From positions 25,439 through 89,438 of the forward strand of contig PAMD01000017.1 of the NCBI GenBank assembly GCA_002707145.1: a stretch of 64,000 nt of DNA, given 5' to 3'. The position numbers and the translations under genes were made by a program. Numbering within the stretch: position 1 is the stretch's first letter; each line of letters starts with the position of its first letter. This document shows, piece by piece, positions 1 to 9,606 of the stretch. The notes beneath the pieces were generated by a model. The model was not told the origin of the DNA. It did no database searches and saw nothing but the letters and a program-made list of their open reading frames with translations. The DNA is from Flavobacteriales bacterium. GTDB taxonomy: Bacteria > Bacteroidota > Bacteroidia > Flavobacteriales > UBA7430.

Positions 1-120
1 TTTTTTAATTGGACGATTTATCACAGATTTAAAATTATCCGCAATTTTAAATATCAGTTCGATATCCTCTTTTTGCAATTCTTTTATTCCGACCAAATGG
101 CTTACACTTAAACTTGTCAT
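1..120 (-). CDS. pyrB: Aspartate carbamoyltransferase catalytic subunit, N-terminal 40 residues only
   Basis: The first 40 codons of a minus-strand gene that leaves the window at base 1. The translation begins MTSLSVSHLVGIKELQKEDI and ends VINRPIKK, which is the characteristic N-terminus of Bacteroidota PyrB. The enzyme condenses carbamoyl phosphate with aspartate in the second step of pyrimidine synthesis. The ATG (118-120) lies 5 bases after the pyrR stop codon, so the two are almost certainly cotranscribed. The carbamoyl-phosphate binding motif lies outside the window, so the identification rests on the N-terminus and on the pyrR neighbour. Confidence 0.85.
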   Translation of the reverse strand, partial: MTSLSVSHLVGIKELQKEDIELIFKIADNFKSVINRPIKK

Positions 121-125
121 AATTA

Positions 126-665
126 CTACATTATCAAAGTTACACGTCCATTGTGTTCAATTTCATTATCCCACTCTACCACTACTGTATCAGTATCGAT
201 TGCATCAACCGTCTTACCAACATAATTAGGCTCGATAGGAAGTTCTCTACTGAACCTTCTGTCGATCAAAACGCATAATTCAATTTGCTTAGGGCGACCG
301 AAGGAATTGATTGCGTCCATTCCTGCACGAATACTTCTTCCGGTATAAAGAACATCATCAATAAAAATAACATTTTTACCCTCTACCAAAAATTCAATAT
401 TAGTTTGGTTGGCAGAAATAGGTTCTTCTCTGCGTCTAAAATCATCTCTAAAAAAAGTAATATCTAAAGAACCTAAATTAATATTCAAAATTCCTGTTAA
501 ATCCTTTAATTTAGAATGAATTTTTTCTGCAAGCTTATATCCACGGGGTTGCATACCGATTAATACAGTATTAGAAAAATTAGAATGATTCTCTATCAAC
601 TGCCAACATAGACGGATAACACTAAGGTCAAATTCTTTTTGATTAAAGACTACTTTTACACTCAT
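126..665 (-). CDS. pyrR: PyrR, pyrimidine regulator / uracil phosphoribosyltransferase
   Basis: A 179-residue type I phosphoribosyltransferase. The PRPP-binding loop VIFIDDVLYTGRS is at about residues 99-111 with the paired acidic residues D103-D104, and the PyrR-type segment IGMQPRG is at 36-42. Length and motifs fit the PyrR family, which binds pyr mRNA in Firmicutes and also has weak uracil phosphoribosyltransferase activity. The gene lies directly upstream of pyrB with a 5-base gap. A TATATTTG promoter element ends 4 bases before the ATG, so there is no leader long enough for the classic PyrR attenuator. Here it may act mainly as an enzyme, or in a way not visible in this sequence (inference). 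Confidence 0.92.
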   Translation of the reverse strand: MSVKVVFNQKEFDLSVIRLCWQLIENHSNFSNTVLIGMQPRGYKLAEKIHSKLKDLTGILNINLGSLDITFFRDDFRRREEPISANQTNIEFLVEGKNVIFIDDVLYTGRSIRAGMDAINSFGRPKQIELCVLIDRRFSRELPIEPNYVGKTVDAIDTDTVVVEWDNEIEHNGRVTLIM

Positions 666-669
666 TAGA

Positions 670-677
670 CAAATATA
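670..677 (-). promoter_or_regulatory. Bacteroidota -7 element for pyrR (near-leaderless)
   Basis: Read on the minus strand this is TATATTTG, a perfect match to the Bacteroidota TAnnTTTG consensus. It ends only 4 bases before the pyrR ATG (665-663), so transcription would begin at or within a few bases of the start codon. No convincing -33 TTTG is seen upstream. Confidence 0.5.
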
Positions 678-713
678 TTAATGTTATTCTTAAAACTTAC
701 CTACTTCAGAGGT

Positions 714-744
714 AAAAAAAAACCTTTCGAAATCGAAAGGTTTT
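714..744 (-). terminator. Rho-independent terminator of rpsA
   Basis: A perfect 9-bp stem (721-729 with 734-742, sequence AACCTTTCG/CGAAAGGTT) with a 4-base loop. On the minus strand it is followed by a run of seven or more T (714-720). It lies 23 bases past the rpsA stop and separates rpsA from pyrR. Confidence 0.9.
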
Positions 745-766
745 GTTAATATTAGATAATAACATA

Positions 767-2779
767 TTATTCTCCTTTGTCAAACTTAGTTTTCAAAGCT
801 GCTAAAGCATCAATATCACCCAGCGTAGATTTCTCTACATTAGATTGAATAGACTTGACTTTTTTACTTGTTGACTTTTTCTCAGCAACCATTGCTTCTT
901 TGAAGAGAATAGTATGTGATAATACGATTTTTCTAGAACCTTTGTTGAATTCAATCACTTTGAAGTTAACAATTTCACCCTTTTGTAATTTAGTCCCGTC
1001 TTCCTTTTCGGAATGTCTTCCAGGAAGAAATCCTTCAACACCCTCTGTTTTAAATAAAACTGTAGACCCTTTATCATGAATTTCTACCAATTCTCCTTCA
1101 TGCTCTGAGCCTTCAGCAAAGATAGTCTCGTATGTATCCCAGGGGTTATCTTCTACTTGCTTGTGACCTAGAGATAGTCTTCTATTCTCCGTATCCAATT
1201 CTAAAACTATAATATCTAACGTCGCTCCGATAGAGGTAAATTCCGACGGATGCTTAACTTTCTTCATCCACGAAAGGTCAGATATATGAACCAAACCATC
1301 AACACCTTCTTCTAACTCAACAAAGACTCCGAAATTTGTGAAATTACGAACAATACCGGTATGCTTGGATTTAAGAGGATACTTTTGAGTAATATCAGCC
1401 CACGGGTCAATAGTCAATTGCTTAAGACCCAAAGACATTTTTCGCTCTTCGCGCTCTAAAGTAAGTATTTCAGCTTCTACTTCGGTTCCAACTTTCATGA
1501 AATCTTGTGCAGATCTTAAATGAGTAGACCAGGACATTTCAGAGACGTGAATTAACCCTTCTACACCTGGAAGGATTTCAATGAAAGCTCCATAATCAGC
1601 AAGAACAACTACTTTACCTTTTACTCTATCTCCGATGTTAAGATCTTTATCAAGTGCATCCCATGGGTGAGAAGACAATTGCTTAAGACCTAATTGAATT
1701 CGAGTCTTAGCTTCATCGAAATCAAGAATTACAACATTAATCTTTTGGTCTAACTCTACAATTTCATTAGGATGGTTAATTCTACTCCAGGATAAATCGG
1801 TAATATGAACTAATCCATCGACACCGCCTAAGTCAATAAATACTCCATATGATGTAATATTCTTAACCGTACCCTCAAGAACTTGTCCTTTCTCTAATTT
1901 ACCAATAATCTCTTTCTTCTGAAGCTCAATATCAGCTTCAATAAGTGCTTTGTGAGATACGACTACATTTTTAAAATCATGATTAATTTTAACAACTTTA
2001 AATTCCATTGTTTTCCCAACATAAATATCGTAATCACGAATAGGTTTTACATCGATTTGAGAACCAGGTAAAAAAGCTTCTATGCCAAATACGTCGACAA
2101 TCATTCCTCCTTTGGTACGACATTTAACAAAACCATTAACCACCTCTTCATGATCATGAGCATGATTTACTCTATCCCAAGAACGAATAGACCTAGCTTT
2201 TCTGTGAGAAAGAACTAATTGGCCAGTATGGTCTTCTTGTTGATCAATCAATACCTCGACTGAATCGCCCACAGAAAGTTCTGGATTGTAACGAAATTCA
2301 TTTAGAGAAATTACCCCTTCAGACTTTCCACCAATTTCAATAATGGCCTCGCGATCAGTAATATTTATAATTTTACCATCGATAACACCAGCCTGACTTT
2401 CATCGGGAAGTGTAGCATCGTACATTGTTTCATATTCTGAATATTGATCTTTGCTATATGTAGCAAGACCACCTTCAGCAAATGAATCCCAATCAAACTC
2501 TTTTTCACTAATCTCATTATCAATTGTGGAGACTGAAGTATCTGGATTTTCAATAATGGGTAAATCAATAGGTTCAAGTGCAACAGTAGCATCCACAGGA
2601 AGTTCTTGCACGACTGAATCATTTTCTTTTACTTCATCAATTACTTTTTTTTCAGATGATTTACCTTTTATTTTAGTTCTAGATTTTGTTGTCGGACCTA
2701 AAGAGTTGGTTTCTTTGATTGCCGTAACTTTGACTTCTTTTTTGACTAATTTGCTTTTAGTTTCTTTCTTCTCAGACAT
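767..2779 (-). CDS. rpsA: 30S ribosomal protein S1
   Basis: 670 residues: a Lys/Glu-rich, low-complexity N-terminal extension (about 1-110) followed by six S1/OB-fold RNA-binding repeats at roughly 130-195, 212-280, 297-365, 383-452, 470-540 and 555-625. Repeats 3-5 contain the signature pattern G-x-V-x-x-(F/Y)-G-x-F-(V/I)-x-(L/I)-x-G-V-x-G-L-(V/I)-H-(I/V)-S. S1 binds mRNA on the 30S subunit and helps initiation on leaders without strong Shine-Dalgarno sites, which suits this genome. It is transcribed alone: a terminator follows the gene and a TATATTTG element lies about 100 bases upstream. The charged N-terminal tail is typical of Bacteroidota S1. Start ATG at 2777-2779. Confidence 0.97.
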   Translation of the reverse strand: MSEKKETKSKLVKKEVKVTAIKETNSLGPTTKSRTKIKGKSSEKKVIDEVKENDSVVQELPVDATVALEPIDLPIIENPDTSVSTIDNEISEKEFDWDSFAEGGLATYSKDQYSEYETMYDATLPDESQAGVIDGKIINITDREAIIEIGGKSEGVISLNEFRYNPELSVGDSVEVLIDQQEDHTGQLVLSHRKARSIRSWDRVNHAHDHEEVVNGFVKCRTKGGMIVDVFGIEAFLPGSQIDVKPIRDYDIYVGKTMEFKVVKINHDFKNVVVSHKALIEADIELQKKEIIGKLEKGQVLEGTVKNITSYGVFIDLGGVDGLVHITDLSWSRINHPNEIVELDQKINVVILDFDEAKTRIQLGLKQLSSHPWDALDKDLNIGDRVKGKVVVLADYGAFIEILPGVEGLIHVSEMSWSTHLRSAQDFMKVGTEVEAEILTLEREERKMSLGLKQLTIDPWADITQKYPLKSKHTGIVRNFTNFGVFVELEEGVDGLVHISDLSWMKKVKHPSEFTSIGATLDIIVLELDTENRRLSLGHKQVEDNPWDTYETIFAEGSEHEGELVEIHDKGSTVLFKTEGVEGFLPGRHSEKEDGTKLQKGEIVNFKVIEFNKGSRKIVLSHTILFKEAMVAEKKSTSKKVKSIQSNVEKSTLGDIDALAALKTKFDKGE

Positions 2780-2881
2780 CGAAAAAAGTGTTTTTGTATT
2801 TCACCCACAAGTAGCTTTAAAATTGGGTAAAAGAATTAATAAAGAAGTTTTATTTCCGCTACTTTTATTAGAAAATGCTTG

Positions 2882-2889
2882 CAAATATA
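2882..2889 (-). promoter_or_regulatory. Bacteroidota -7 element for rpsA
   Basis: On the minus strand this reads TATATTTG, a perfect TAnnTTTG match, with a TTTG at 2905-2902 that is spaced too closely to be an ideal -33 box. It would give an rpsA leader of about 95-100 bases, long enough for autogenous control, which is common for ribosomal protein genes. No specific leader structure was recognised. Confidence 0.5.
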
Positions 2890-3061
2890 TTAATTTTAAT
2901 TCAAACAACTTGTGAGACAGTCGTTAAATTACGTAAGTATGATTTTAGCAAAAATTTGTTGCAATATTTTTTTTAAAAAAAATTAATATTTATTGAATAA
3001 ATTCCCTAAAATAATCTTGTTAAATAAATGTGTACTTTTACAAAAATGAATTTAAAGAAGA

Positions 3062-4286
3062 ATGAAGAAGTTTAATATACCTGACTTTTATCGATCTAGT
3101 CTGATTAAATACATCAAAGAAATTCGTCAAAAACGCGATCCAAAAAAAAAAAGACTTCTCACCCACTTTATTAAACTTTGGAGTAGTCAGATTTCATATT
3201 GCTAGACATTTTGGTTTCTGTTTTGGGGTTGAAAATGCAATTGAGATTTCATATCGCGCACTAGAGCAAAATCCAGAAAAAAGAATATTCCTACTAAGTC
3301 AAATGATCCATAATCCTGACGTAAATAATGATCTATTGAGTAGGGGAATAAAATTTATAATGGATACTCATGGAAATCATCTAATTCCATGGGATGATAT
3401 AAAATCAAACGACATTGTCATTATTCCCGCCTTTGGAACAACTCTAGAAATACTTGAATTATTGAGTGAAAAAGGTGTTTCCACAAAGCAATATAACACT
3501 ACATGTCCATTCGTAACCAGAGTTTGGAAAAGAGCGGATCAAATATCAAAACAAAATTTCACAATCATCATTCACGGAAAATACAATCACGAAGAGACTC
3601 GTGCAACCTATTCCTACAGTAAAAAAAATGCCCCTTCTTTGATTATAAAAGATATGAAGGAAGCTATTATTCTATCTGAGTTTATTTTAGGATCTCGTTC
3701 AATTACTGAATTTGACAATTTTTTTGGAGGTAAGTACAGTAACAATTTTAACCCAAAAAATAACCTTGATTGCATTGGAGTAATTAATCAGACTACCATG
3801 TTAGCCTCAGATACACAAGCCATATCAAACTTTCTTAAAAAAACCATGGAAGCTAAATTTGGACAAGAAAATAGTAAGTATCATATGGCTAATACTAGAG
3901 ATACACTTTGTTATGCAACTAATGAAAATCAAGAAGCAACCTACGGCTTATTGAAAAAAAAGGCAGACTTGGCAATTATTGTAGGGGGTTACAATAGTTC
4001 TAACACATCCCATTTAGTAGAATTATGTGAAGAAAAATTACCTAGTTTTTTTATATGTAATGAGTCAGAATTAATAAATAAAAATTGCATACAACATTAT
4101 GACTATTCTAACAAAAAACTCATACAAACAAAAAACTTTATTCCTAGTAAAAAAACAATTGATATATTGATTACAAGTGGTGCGTCATGTCCAGACACAG
4201 CAGTTGAAAAAGTCTTAGAAAAATTAATCAGTTTTTTTCCCATGTGTAAAAAAACAGAGGATGTAATTAAGTCATTAAACTTGTAA
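3062..4286 (+). CDS. ispH: 4-hydroxy-3-methylbut-2-enyl diphosphate reductase, with an internal frameshift
   Basis: The last enzyme of the MEP isoprenoid pathway, which reduces HMBPP to IPP and DMAPP with a [4Fe-4S] cluster. The Bacteroidota-type N-terminus starts at ATG 3062 (MKKFNIPDFYRSSLIKYIKE) but the frame breaks in a run of 11 A at 3142-3152. Skipping one A restores KKKDFSPTLLNFGVVRFH, then the cluster-ligand motif RHFGFCFGVENA (Cys codon 3219-3221) and the rest of the protein. The other ligands are in NTTCPFV and SGASCPDTAVE. The repaired protein is about 407 residues, the usual length in this group. The open frame from ATG 3303 alone (327 residues) would lack the first cluster cysteine. 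Either this is a homopolymer sequencing error or expression depends on slippage at A11. plsC follows after 21 bases. Confidence 0.93.
3142..3152 (+). other. A11 homopolymer at the ispH frameshift
   Basis: Eleven consecutive A between GATCC and GACTTC inside ispH. Removing one A (A10) joins the N-terminal frame (ATG 3062) to the long downstream frame without loss of any expected residue. Runs of this length are prone to both sequencing indels and RNA-polymerase slippage. Confidence 0.9.
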
Positions 4287-4307
4287 AAATAACTCAACAC
4301 AATTTAA

Positions 4308-5132
4308 ATGCTCGACATGCTAAAAAAGATGATCGATTTATTGTGGACCATATGGTGTTTACTAAGTAGTTCGATTATCATTCTGCTAAATCTCCCAATA
4401 TTATTCTCATTATCATTTATTTTTAAAAGTAAAAAGAATAATGCTCTTGATTACTATATTAGATTCACCAGTAAATGCATTCTTTTCTTTTGGGGAATAA
4501 GAATGTATTTTATTAAAAAATCTGAGATTGACAATAAAAAAAATTATGTTTTTATTAGTAATCATAGATCTTATTTAGACTTGTTCATTGCGATAATTAG
4601 CATTAAACAATATAAAAAATTCTTGGGAAAAGAAGAAATTTTTCATTGGCCGATAATAGGATTCCTCGCAAAAAAACTTGGTCATGTTTCAGTAAAAAGA
4701 GAATCTCAGGAAGACAGAGAGAAAAGCTACCTAAATCTTTTAAATATTTTAAAAAATGGTAGTTCAATTTTTTTATGTCCGGAAGGGGCGGTAGAAATGA
4801 ATGATCAACTTATTAATGAAATGCGAAATGGTGCATTTAGAATGGCTATAGAGAGTAAAACCCCAATCGTAGCCATAACCATGGTTAATGCTGGAGAATT
4901 ATTCCCTCCTGATAAAATAAGAATCAGGCCAGGTAAATGTATTAATTATATTTCTAGACCCTTTGAGACCAAAGATTTAGGACTAAATAATGTTCATTCA
5001 CTTAGAAATAGAGTGAAAAAAGAGATATTTAACAATCTTAAACATCATTATCCAAGCGGAAAATATCCCATTGAATTCAATCCCAAAGATTATAAAATGG
5101 CTATATACTCGACTGCTAAGAAAATAAATTGA
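4308..5132 (+). CDS. 1-acyl-sn-glycerol-3-phosphate acyltransferase (PlsC family)
   Basis: A 274-residue membrane-associated lysophospholipid acyltransferase. An N-terminal hydrophobic segment lies at about residues 9-38. The catalytic HX4D motif is NHRSYLD (H86, D91), and the phosphate-binding block CPEGA is followed by NGAFRMAIE and PIVAI. The segment FHWPIIGFLAKKLGHVSVKRE is typical of PlsC proteins. It should transfer an acyl chain to lysophosphatidic acid to give phosphatidic acid. It starts 21 bases after ispH and probably shares its transcript. Other PlsC-like enzymes acylate lysophospholipids or ornithine lipids, so the exact substrate is not certain. Confidence 0.85.
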   Translation: MLDMLKKMIDLLWTIWCLLSSSIIILLNLPILFSLSFIFKSKKNNALDYYIRFTSKCILFFWGIRMYFIKKSEIDNKKNYVFISNHRSYLDLFIAIISIKQYKKFLGKEEIFHWPIIGFLAKKLGHVSVKRESQEDREKSYLNLLNILKNGSSIFLCPEGAVEMNDQLINEMRNGAFRMAIESKTPIVAITMVNAGELFPPDKIRIRPGKCINYISRPFETKDLGLNNVHSLRNRVKKEIFNNLKHHYPSGKYPIEFNPKDYKMAIYSTAKKIN

Positions 5133-5209
5133 CCAAACTGTTAATTAGTGGAAAATCCTATAAATAAAGACATAATAAACCAATCTCACTAAATATTTAA
5201 CTCTAGATA

Positions 5210-5243
5210 TTTGCCTCAAAGACCACTTGATTTTCTATATTTG
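5210..5243 (+). promoter_or_regulatory. Promoter of monomeric isocitrate dehydrogenase
   Basis: TTTG at 5210-5213 and a perfect -7 element TATATTTG at 5236-5243, separated by 22 bases, 59 bases before the ATG at 5303. Both Bacteroidota promoter boxes are present at plausible spacing, which makes this one of the best promoter calls in the window. Confidence 0.6.
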
Positions 5244-5302
5244 AGGGCTATTAAAACGACATTAATTCAGGCCTTATTTTCGCTCTATAAAACATAAAAC
5301 AT

Positions 5303-7519
5303 ATGCCTTCAAATATAATTTACACATATACTGATGAAGCTCCTGCACTAGCTACTCTATCATTCCTTCCTATTGTCAAGGCATTTTCAAAAACATGTAG
5401 AATTGACATTGATTCTAAAGATATTTCTTTAGCCTCTAGAATCCTCGCAAAATTTCCAAGCTACCTAGATCAGGAACAAAGAGTACCAGATGCTTTGAAA
5501 GAATTGGGAGTTTTGGTAAAAACTTCAGAGGCAAATATTATAAAATTACCAAATATTTCGGCATCTATACCTCAATTAAAAGCTACAATTGATGAGTTAC
5601 AAAAAAAAGGATTTATGCTTCCGAATTATCCAGACAGTCCCGAAAATGAGGAGGAGAAAATTATTAAATCCACATATGACCAAATTAAAGGTAGTGCAGT
5701 AAATCCTGTTTTGAGAGAAGGCAACTCAGATAGAAGAGCTCCTCAACCAGTAAAAGAATATGCCAGAAAAAACCCTCACTCGATGGGTAAATGGGCATCA
5801 GATTCAGCATCTCATGTCTCGACAATGTCTTCTGGTGACTTTGCTTCAAACGAAAAATCACTTACTATTAATAAGGATAGTATTCTAACAATAAAACATA
5901 TCCATAAAGACGGAATTGATATACTAAAAGATAATCTACCTGTTCTTAAGGGTGAGATTATAGATGGAACGTTTATGAGTAAGAAATCATTAATAGCTTT
6001 TCTGGAAAAAGAAGTCAAGGATGCCAAAGACCAAGACGTTTTGTTCTCGCTTCACATGAAAGCAACAATGATGAAGGTTTCTGATCCTATTATTTTTGGC
6101 CACTGCGTAAAGGTATTTTTCAAATCTGTTTTCAAAAAATTTGGGGAAGAGCTGAATCAAATTGAAGTAAATGTAAATAATGGTTTTGGTAATCTATTGA
6201 GTCAACTTAATCAACTTAATCCGATTGTAAAAAAAGAAATAGACGATGAAATAAGAAAATGCTTGGATTTTGGTCCAGATATAGCGATGGTTGATTCAGA
6301 TCGTGGAATAACAAACCTTCATGTTCCCAGTGATATAATTGTAGATGCATCTATGCCAGCTATGATTAGAAACTCTGGAAAAATGTGGAACAGAAAAGGT
6401 GAACCACAAGACACAAAAGCTGTGATTCCTGACAGTTCTTATGCAAGTATTTTTCAGGTGACTATTGACTTTTGCAAAGAAAATGGAGCTTTTGATCCAC
6501 AAACAATGGGATCAGTTTCCAATGTGGGATTAATGGCAAAAAAAGCAGAGGAATATGGATCTCATGACAAGACTTTTGAGATTTCCTCAGCTGGGAAAGT
6601 CCAAATTTTAGATCAAACAGGAAAAGTTCTTATAGAGCATATGGTCGAGCAGGGTGATATTTGGAGAATGTGCCAAGTAAAAGATCTTCCTATACAAGAC
6701 TGGGTTAAATTAGCTGTAAACAGAGCAAAAACGACGGGTACTCCAGCAATATTTTGGTTGAATATTCTAAGAGCACACGATGCTCAACTGATCCAGAAAG
6801 TAAATACTTATCTAAAAGACCATAACACTAAAGGATTGGACATTAGAATACTCTCTCCGGAAAAGGCTACTAAGGTTTCTCTCAAAAGATTAAACGAAGG
6901 GAAAGACACCATTTCAGTTACAGGAAATGTCTTGAGAGACTACAACACAGACCTCTTCCCAATTCTAGAGTTAGGAACAAGCGCTAAGATGCTTTCTATA
7001 GTCCCTTTGATGAATGGAGGGGGGTTATTTGAAACAGGTGCAGGAGGTTCTGCCCCAAAACATGTTCAACAATTCCAAAAGGAAAATCATTTGAGATGGG
7101 ATTCTCTTGGGGAGTTCCTTGCATTGGCAGTTTCCTTCAAACATGAAGCAGCAAAGAATAACAACCCAAAAGCTGAAATATTGGGCGAAGCATTAAATGC
7201 TGCTACAATTTTGCTTTTAGAAAAAGGTAAATCACCATCTAGAAAAGTAAAAGAACTTGACAATAGAGGAAGTCATTATTATATTGCCTTATATTGGTCG
7301 CAGGAACTAGCAAATCAAAATATGGATACTGACTTAAAAGAAACATTTAGCTCAATTGCTGAATCTCTTCTCCAAAACAAAGAAAAAATTATGCATGAAT
7401 TAAATACTTCTCAAGGTAAGATTATGAATATTGAAGGATATTTCTCACCAAATCGAAAATTAGCCACAGAAGCAATGAGACCTAGTGAAACATTTAACAA
7501 AATAATAGCTAGTATTTGA
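5303..7519 (+). CDS. icd: Isocitrate dehydrogenase (NADP+), monomeric type
   Basis: 738 residues, matching the large monomeric (IDH-II) family rather than the ~410-residue dimeric enzyme. It starts [18 protein letters not shown] as family members do. The substrate-binding segment [11 protein letters not shown] is at about 137-147 and the catalytic block [15 protein letters not shown] is at about 253-267. Near the C-terminus [16 protein letters not shown] forms part of the nucleotide site. It oxidises isocitrate to 2-oxoglutarate with NADP+ in the TCA cycle. The gene has its own promoter and is followed by 490 bases without a gene. Confidence 0.96.
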   Translation: MPSNIIYTYTDEAPALATLSFLPIVKAFSKTCRIDIDSKDISLASRILAKFPSYLDQEQRVPDALKELGVLVKTSEANIIKLPNISASIPQLKATIDELQKKGFMLPNYPDSPENEEEKIIKSTYDQIKGSAVNPVLREGNSDRRAPQPVKEYARKNPHSMGKWASDSASHVSTMSSGDFASNEKSLTINKDSILTIKHIHKDGIDILKDNLPVLKGEIIDGTFMSKKSLIAFLEKEVKDAKDQDVLFSLHMKATMMKVSDPIIFGHCVKVFFKSVFKKFGEELNQIEVNVNNGFGNLLSQLNQLNPIVKKEIDDEIRKCLDFGPDIAMVDSDRGITNLHVPSDIIVDASMPAMIRNSGKMWNRKGEPQDTKAVIPDSSYASIFQVTIDFCKENGAFDPQTMGSVSNVGLMAKKAEEYGSHDKTFEISSAGKVQILDQTGKVLIEHMVEQGDIWRMCQVKDLPIQDWVKLAVNRAKTTGTPAIFWLNILRAHDAQLIQKVNTYLKDHNTKGLDIRILSPEKATKVSLKRLNEGKDTISVTGNVLRDYNTDLFPILELGTSAKMLSIVPLMNGGGLFETGAGGSAPKHVQQFQKENHLRWDSLGEFLALAVSFKHEAAKNNNPKAEILGEALNAATILLLEKGKSPSRKVKELDNRGSHYYIALYWSQELANQNMDTDLKETFSSIAESLLQNKEKIMHELNTSQGKIMNIEGYFSPNRKLATEAMRPSETFNKIIASI

Positions 7520-8007
7520 AAATCTTTGAATTAAAAAAATAGCCAGTTCTACAGTTTTCTTTTTTATATTTTCCCAGACATCGTTTATTTTATTATAAAT
7601 TACATATTCATGTTTTATTAATTATATAATTTAATAAAAATTATAATTAATGATAGAATTCTTTTTTATCAAACAAAAACTAGCAAATCTCAACGAATGA
7701 CCAAAACTGAGTTCTAAAATAGCAAATTGAGAGTTTAATCAATCTTGAATGACAAAATTATATTACCTAATATAGTATATTGTAATTTATTTATTGTGTA
7801 CTTCATATTTGTTAATTAATACATGGGCTCTGTTATGAATCATAATATCAACTGAATCAAATTGATCATGGAAATTATAGTATTGAGGGGCGAATGCTTA
7901 AATTAAAATATTCCTCAAATTAATCAAATAACATATTAAAAAAGGCGGTTCAATAAACATTATCACAACTTAAAATACTAAATTATAAAAATAATAACTT
8001 TTATAGA
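7520..8007. other. Intergenic region between convergent genes, no feature recognised
   Basis: 488 bases of very AT-rich sequence between icd (plus) and the barrel protein (minus). All frames are broken by short-spaced stops. I found no tRNA-like fold, no convincing terminator stem and no protein remnant. Confidence 0.6.
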
Positions 8008-9603
8008 TCAGAATCGATATTTTGCTCCAATATTTAACTGTCTTCCAAGAATAGGAATTTCCTGCCAATAAACATAATCCTCATTTAATAAATTTAACCC
8101 TTTTAAATAAAAGTCTATGGTAGTGCTAAAAGCATATTTCAAGCTTATATTAACATCTAAAATAGCACGCAAGGGAACATGGTCTAAAGAGTTCATATCA
8201 GATTGATCCAAAAACAAGGCTTCACGAGAACCAAGATATCTAAAAGATGTGCTTAATAACCATTCTTCATTGTGGTAATAATCTGTATAAAAGCCAATTT
8301 CAATTTCTGGAACATAAGAGAGTTCTTCATCAAATAACCGAAAATCTCCTTTCAGGATAGAGAGTATATTATGATCCAATTGAGCATCAATTTCAGCATG
8401 AAAAATAGCCATATTTACTGAAGTAAAACTTGGAATATGTGCAATTATATCTAAGTGACTTTCAACAGAAGTAAAATGCATGAAATTATCCTCATTGATT
8501 GCAGTGGCAGAAACTTGATACTTTACTCCGTTAAATAAATCACCGTTCAGTCCTATGCGAGCAAAATATTTAGTGTTTGAGAATAGATTATTTTCAAGAT
8601 ATAACGATAACAATGAAGTACGGATATAAGGATTAGATAAGTAAATATCTTGGAGTAAATACAAGTCTCTACCTCCTCCTAGTTCAAAGTAGGAAAATAA
8701 ATCATTCTTTATTAATTGACGAGCAATCCTGAGTTTTGGAAAGACTCGAAATCCATCCACTAGAAAGTCAGTATTCAATCCCAAGATAAAGTGAGAAATA
8801 TTAGTTTCTTTTTCAGTCTTCACATCACTTTTCCAATGAAAATAATCTGTTGAATTACTTCTCTGAAATTCAAATGCATTAATGAATTCCCATGAATTAA
8901 TTTGTTCATTAACTCTATAATGAGAAGTTTTTAATATCAGCTTTTTTTCTAAAGAATGAAAATCTCTTAAAAATAAATCAGAGGAAATGAAAATCGATTT
9001 TGGAAAATAAAATTTACTACTATCATTAAAAGTTATATTTGTATTAAAAGAAAAAATACTGCTTTTAAAATCATTTTCAATAAAGTCAAACCTTGAAATA
9101 TCTTTAATGCTAAGTCGTGAATTTAAAATAAAAGGACGGAATAATTTTTTCATTGATGCTCCAACTAATAAATGACTATAATGATCTTCTTTTGGAATAT
9201 TATTTGAATAAGCTCCACTATACTTTAGAAAAGCATGGTACATACTTTTGGTATTTCTATCCTCGCTTATTCCAACAAAAATCTGAGGACTAATAAGATT
9301 CCCAATCCCAAATGATAACTGTTTGGTATGAAGAGGAGTCAACAAAAGTCTGTCCATCTCTTGGGGTTTTAATGAATCTAATTTTTGCTGAACACGAAAT
9401 TCTTCATAGCGAACTTGATATTTTAAATTAAGGGATACTTTTGAGGTGTCAATAAACAATGGTTGAGCATGGATTTTATTTGCTAGCATAACTTTTGGTC
9501 GAAAATCCTTGACTACATCAATAACTTCTCTGTTTAATTCTTCTTGGCCATAAAGAGAGAAAAATGACAGAAAACAAAGAACTATTAATAAAAAATTATT
9601 CAT
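8008..9603 (-). CDS. Plug-less outer-membrane beta-barrel protein
   Basis: 531 residues with an N-terminal signal peptide (MNNFLLIVLCFLSFFSLYGQ, likely cut before the EE). Most of the protein consists of alternating hydrophobic/polar strands with aromatic girdles. The end, ILGRQLNIGAKYRF, has the terminal Phe typical of BAM substrates and resembles the last strand of TonB-dependent receptors. There is no plug domain, TonB box or carboxypeptidase-like N-domain, so it is not a standard TonB receptor. The ATG (9601-9603) comes 3 bases after the stop of the large TPR protein, so the two are cotranscribed and probably work together at the outer membrane. Substrate unknown. Confidence 0.65.
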   Translation of the reverse strand: MNNFLLIVLCFLSFFSLYGQEELNREVIDVVKDFRPKVMLANKIHAQPLFIDTSKVSLNLKYQVRYEEFRVQQKLDSLKPQEMDRLLLTPLHTKQLSFGIGNLISPQIFVGISEDRNTKSMYHAFLKYSGAYSNNIPKEDHYSHLLVGASMKKLFRPFILNSRLSIKDISRFDFIENDFKSSIFSFNTNITFNDSSKFYFPKSIFISSDLFLRDFHSLEKKLILKTSHYRVNEQINSWEFINAFEFQRSNSTDYFHWKSDVKTEKETNISHFILGLNTDFLVDGFRVFPKLRIARQLIKNDLFSYFELGGGRDLYLLQDIYLSNPYIRTSLLSLYLENNLFSNTKYFARIGLNGDLFNGVKYQVSATAINEDNFMHFTSVESHLDIIAHIPSFTSVNMAIFHAEIDAQLDHNILSILKGDFRLFDEELSYVPEIEIGFYTDYYHNEEWLLSTSFRYLGSREALFLDQSDMNSLDHVPLRAILDVNISLKYAFSTTIDFYLKGLNLLNEDYVYWQEIPILGRQLNIGAKYRF

Positions 9604-9606
9604 GAT

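Noticed and set aside
2451..2915. 154-residue frame antisense to rpsA
   Set aside because: It is the complementary shadow of a strongly conserved gene and its Ser-rich translation has no domain.
3303..4286. IspH starting at ATG 3303 as the true start
   Set aside because: It would lose about 80 conserved residues including the first Fe-S cysteine. The upstream frame from 3062 joins after skipping one A in A11.
8008..9603. TonB-dependent receptor
   Set aside because: The C-terminal strand is similar but there is no plug domain or TonB box, so only a generic barrel is claimed.
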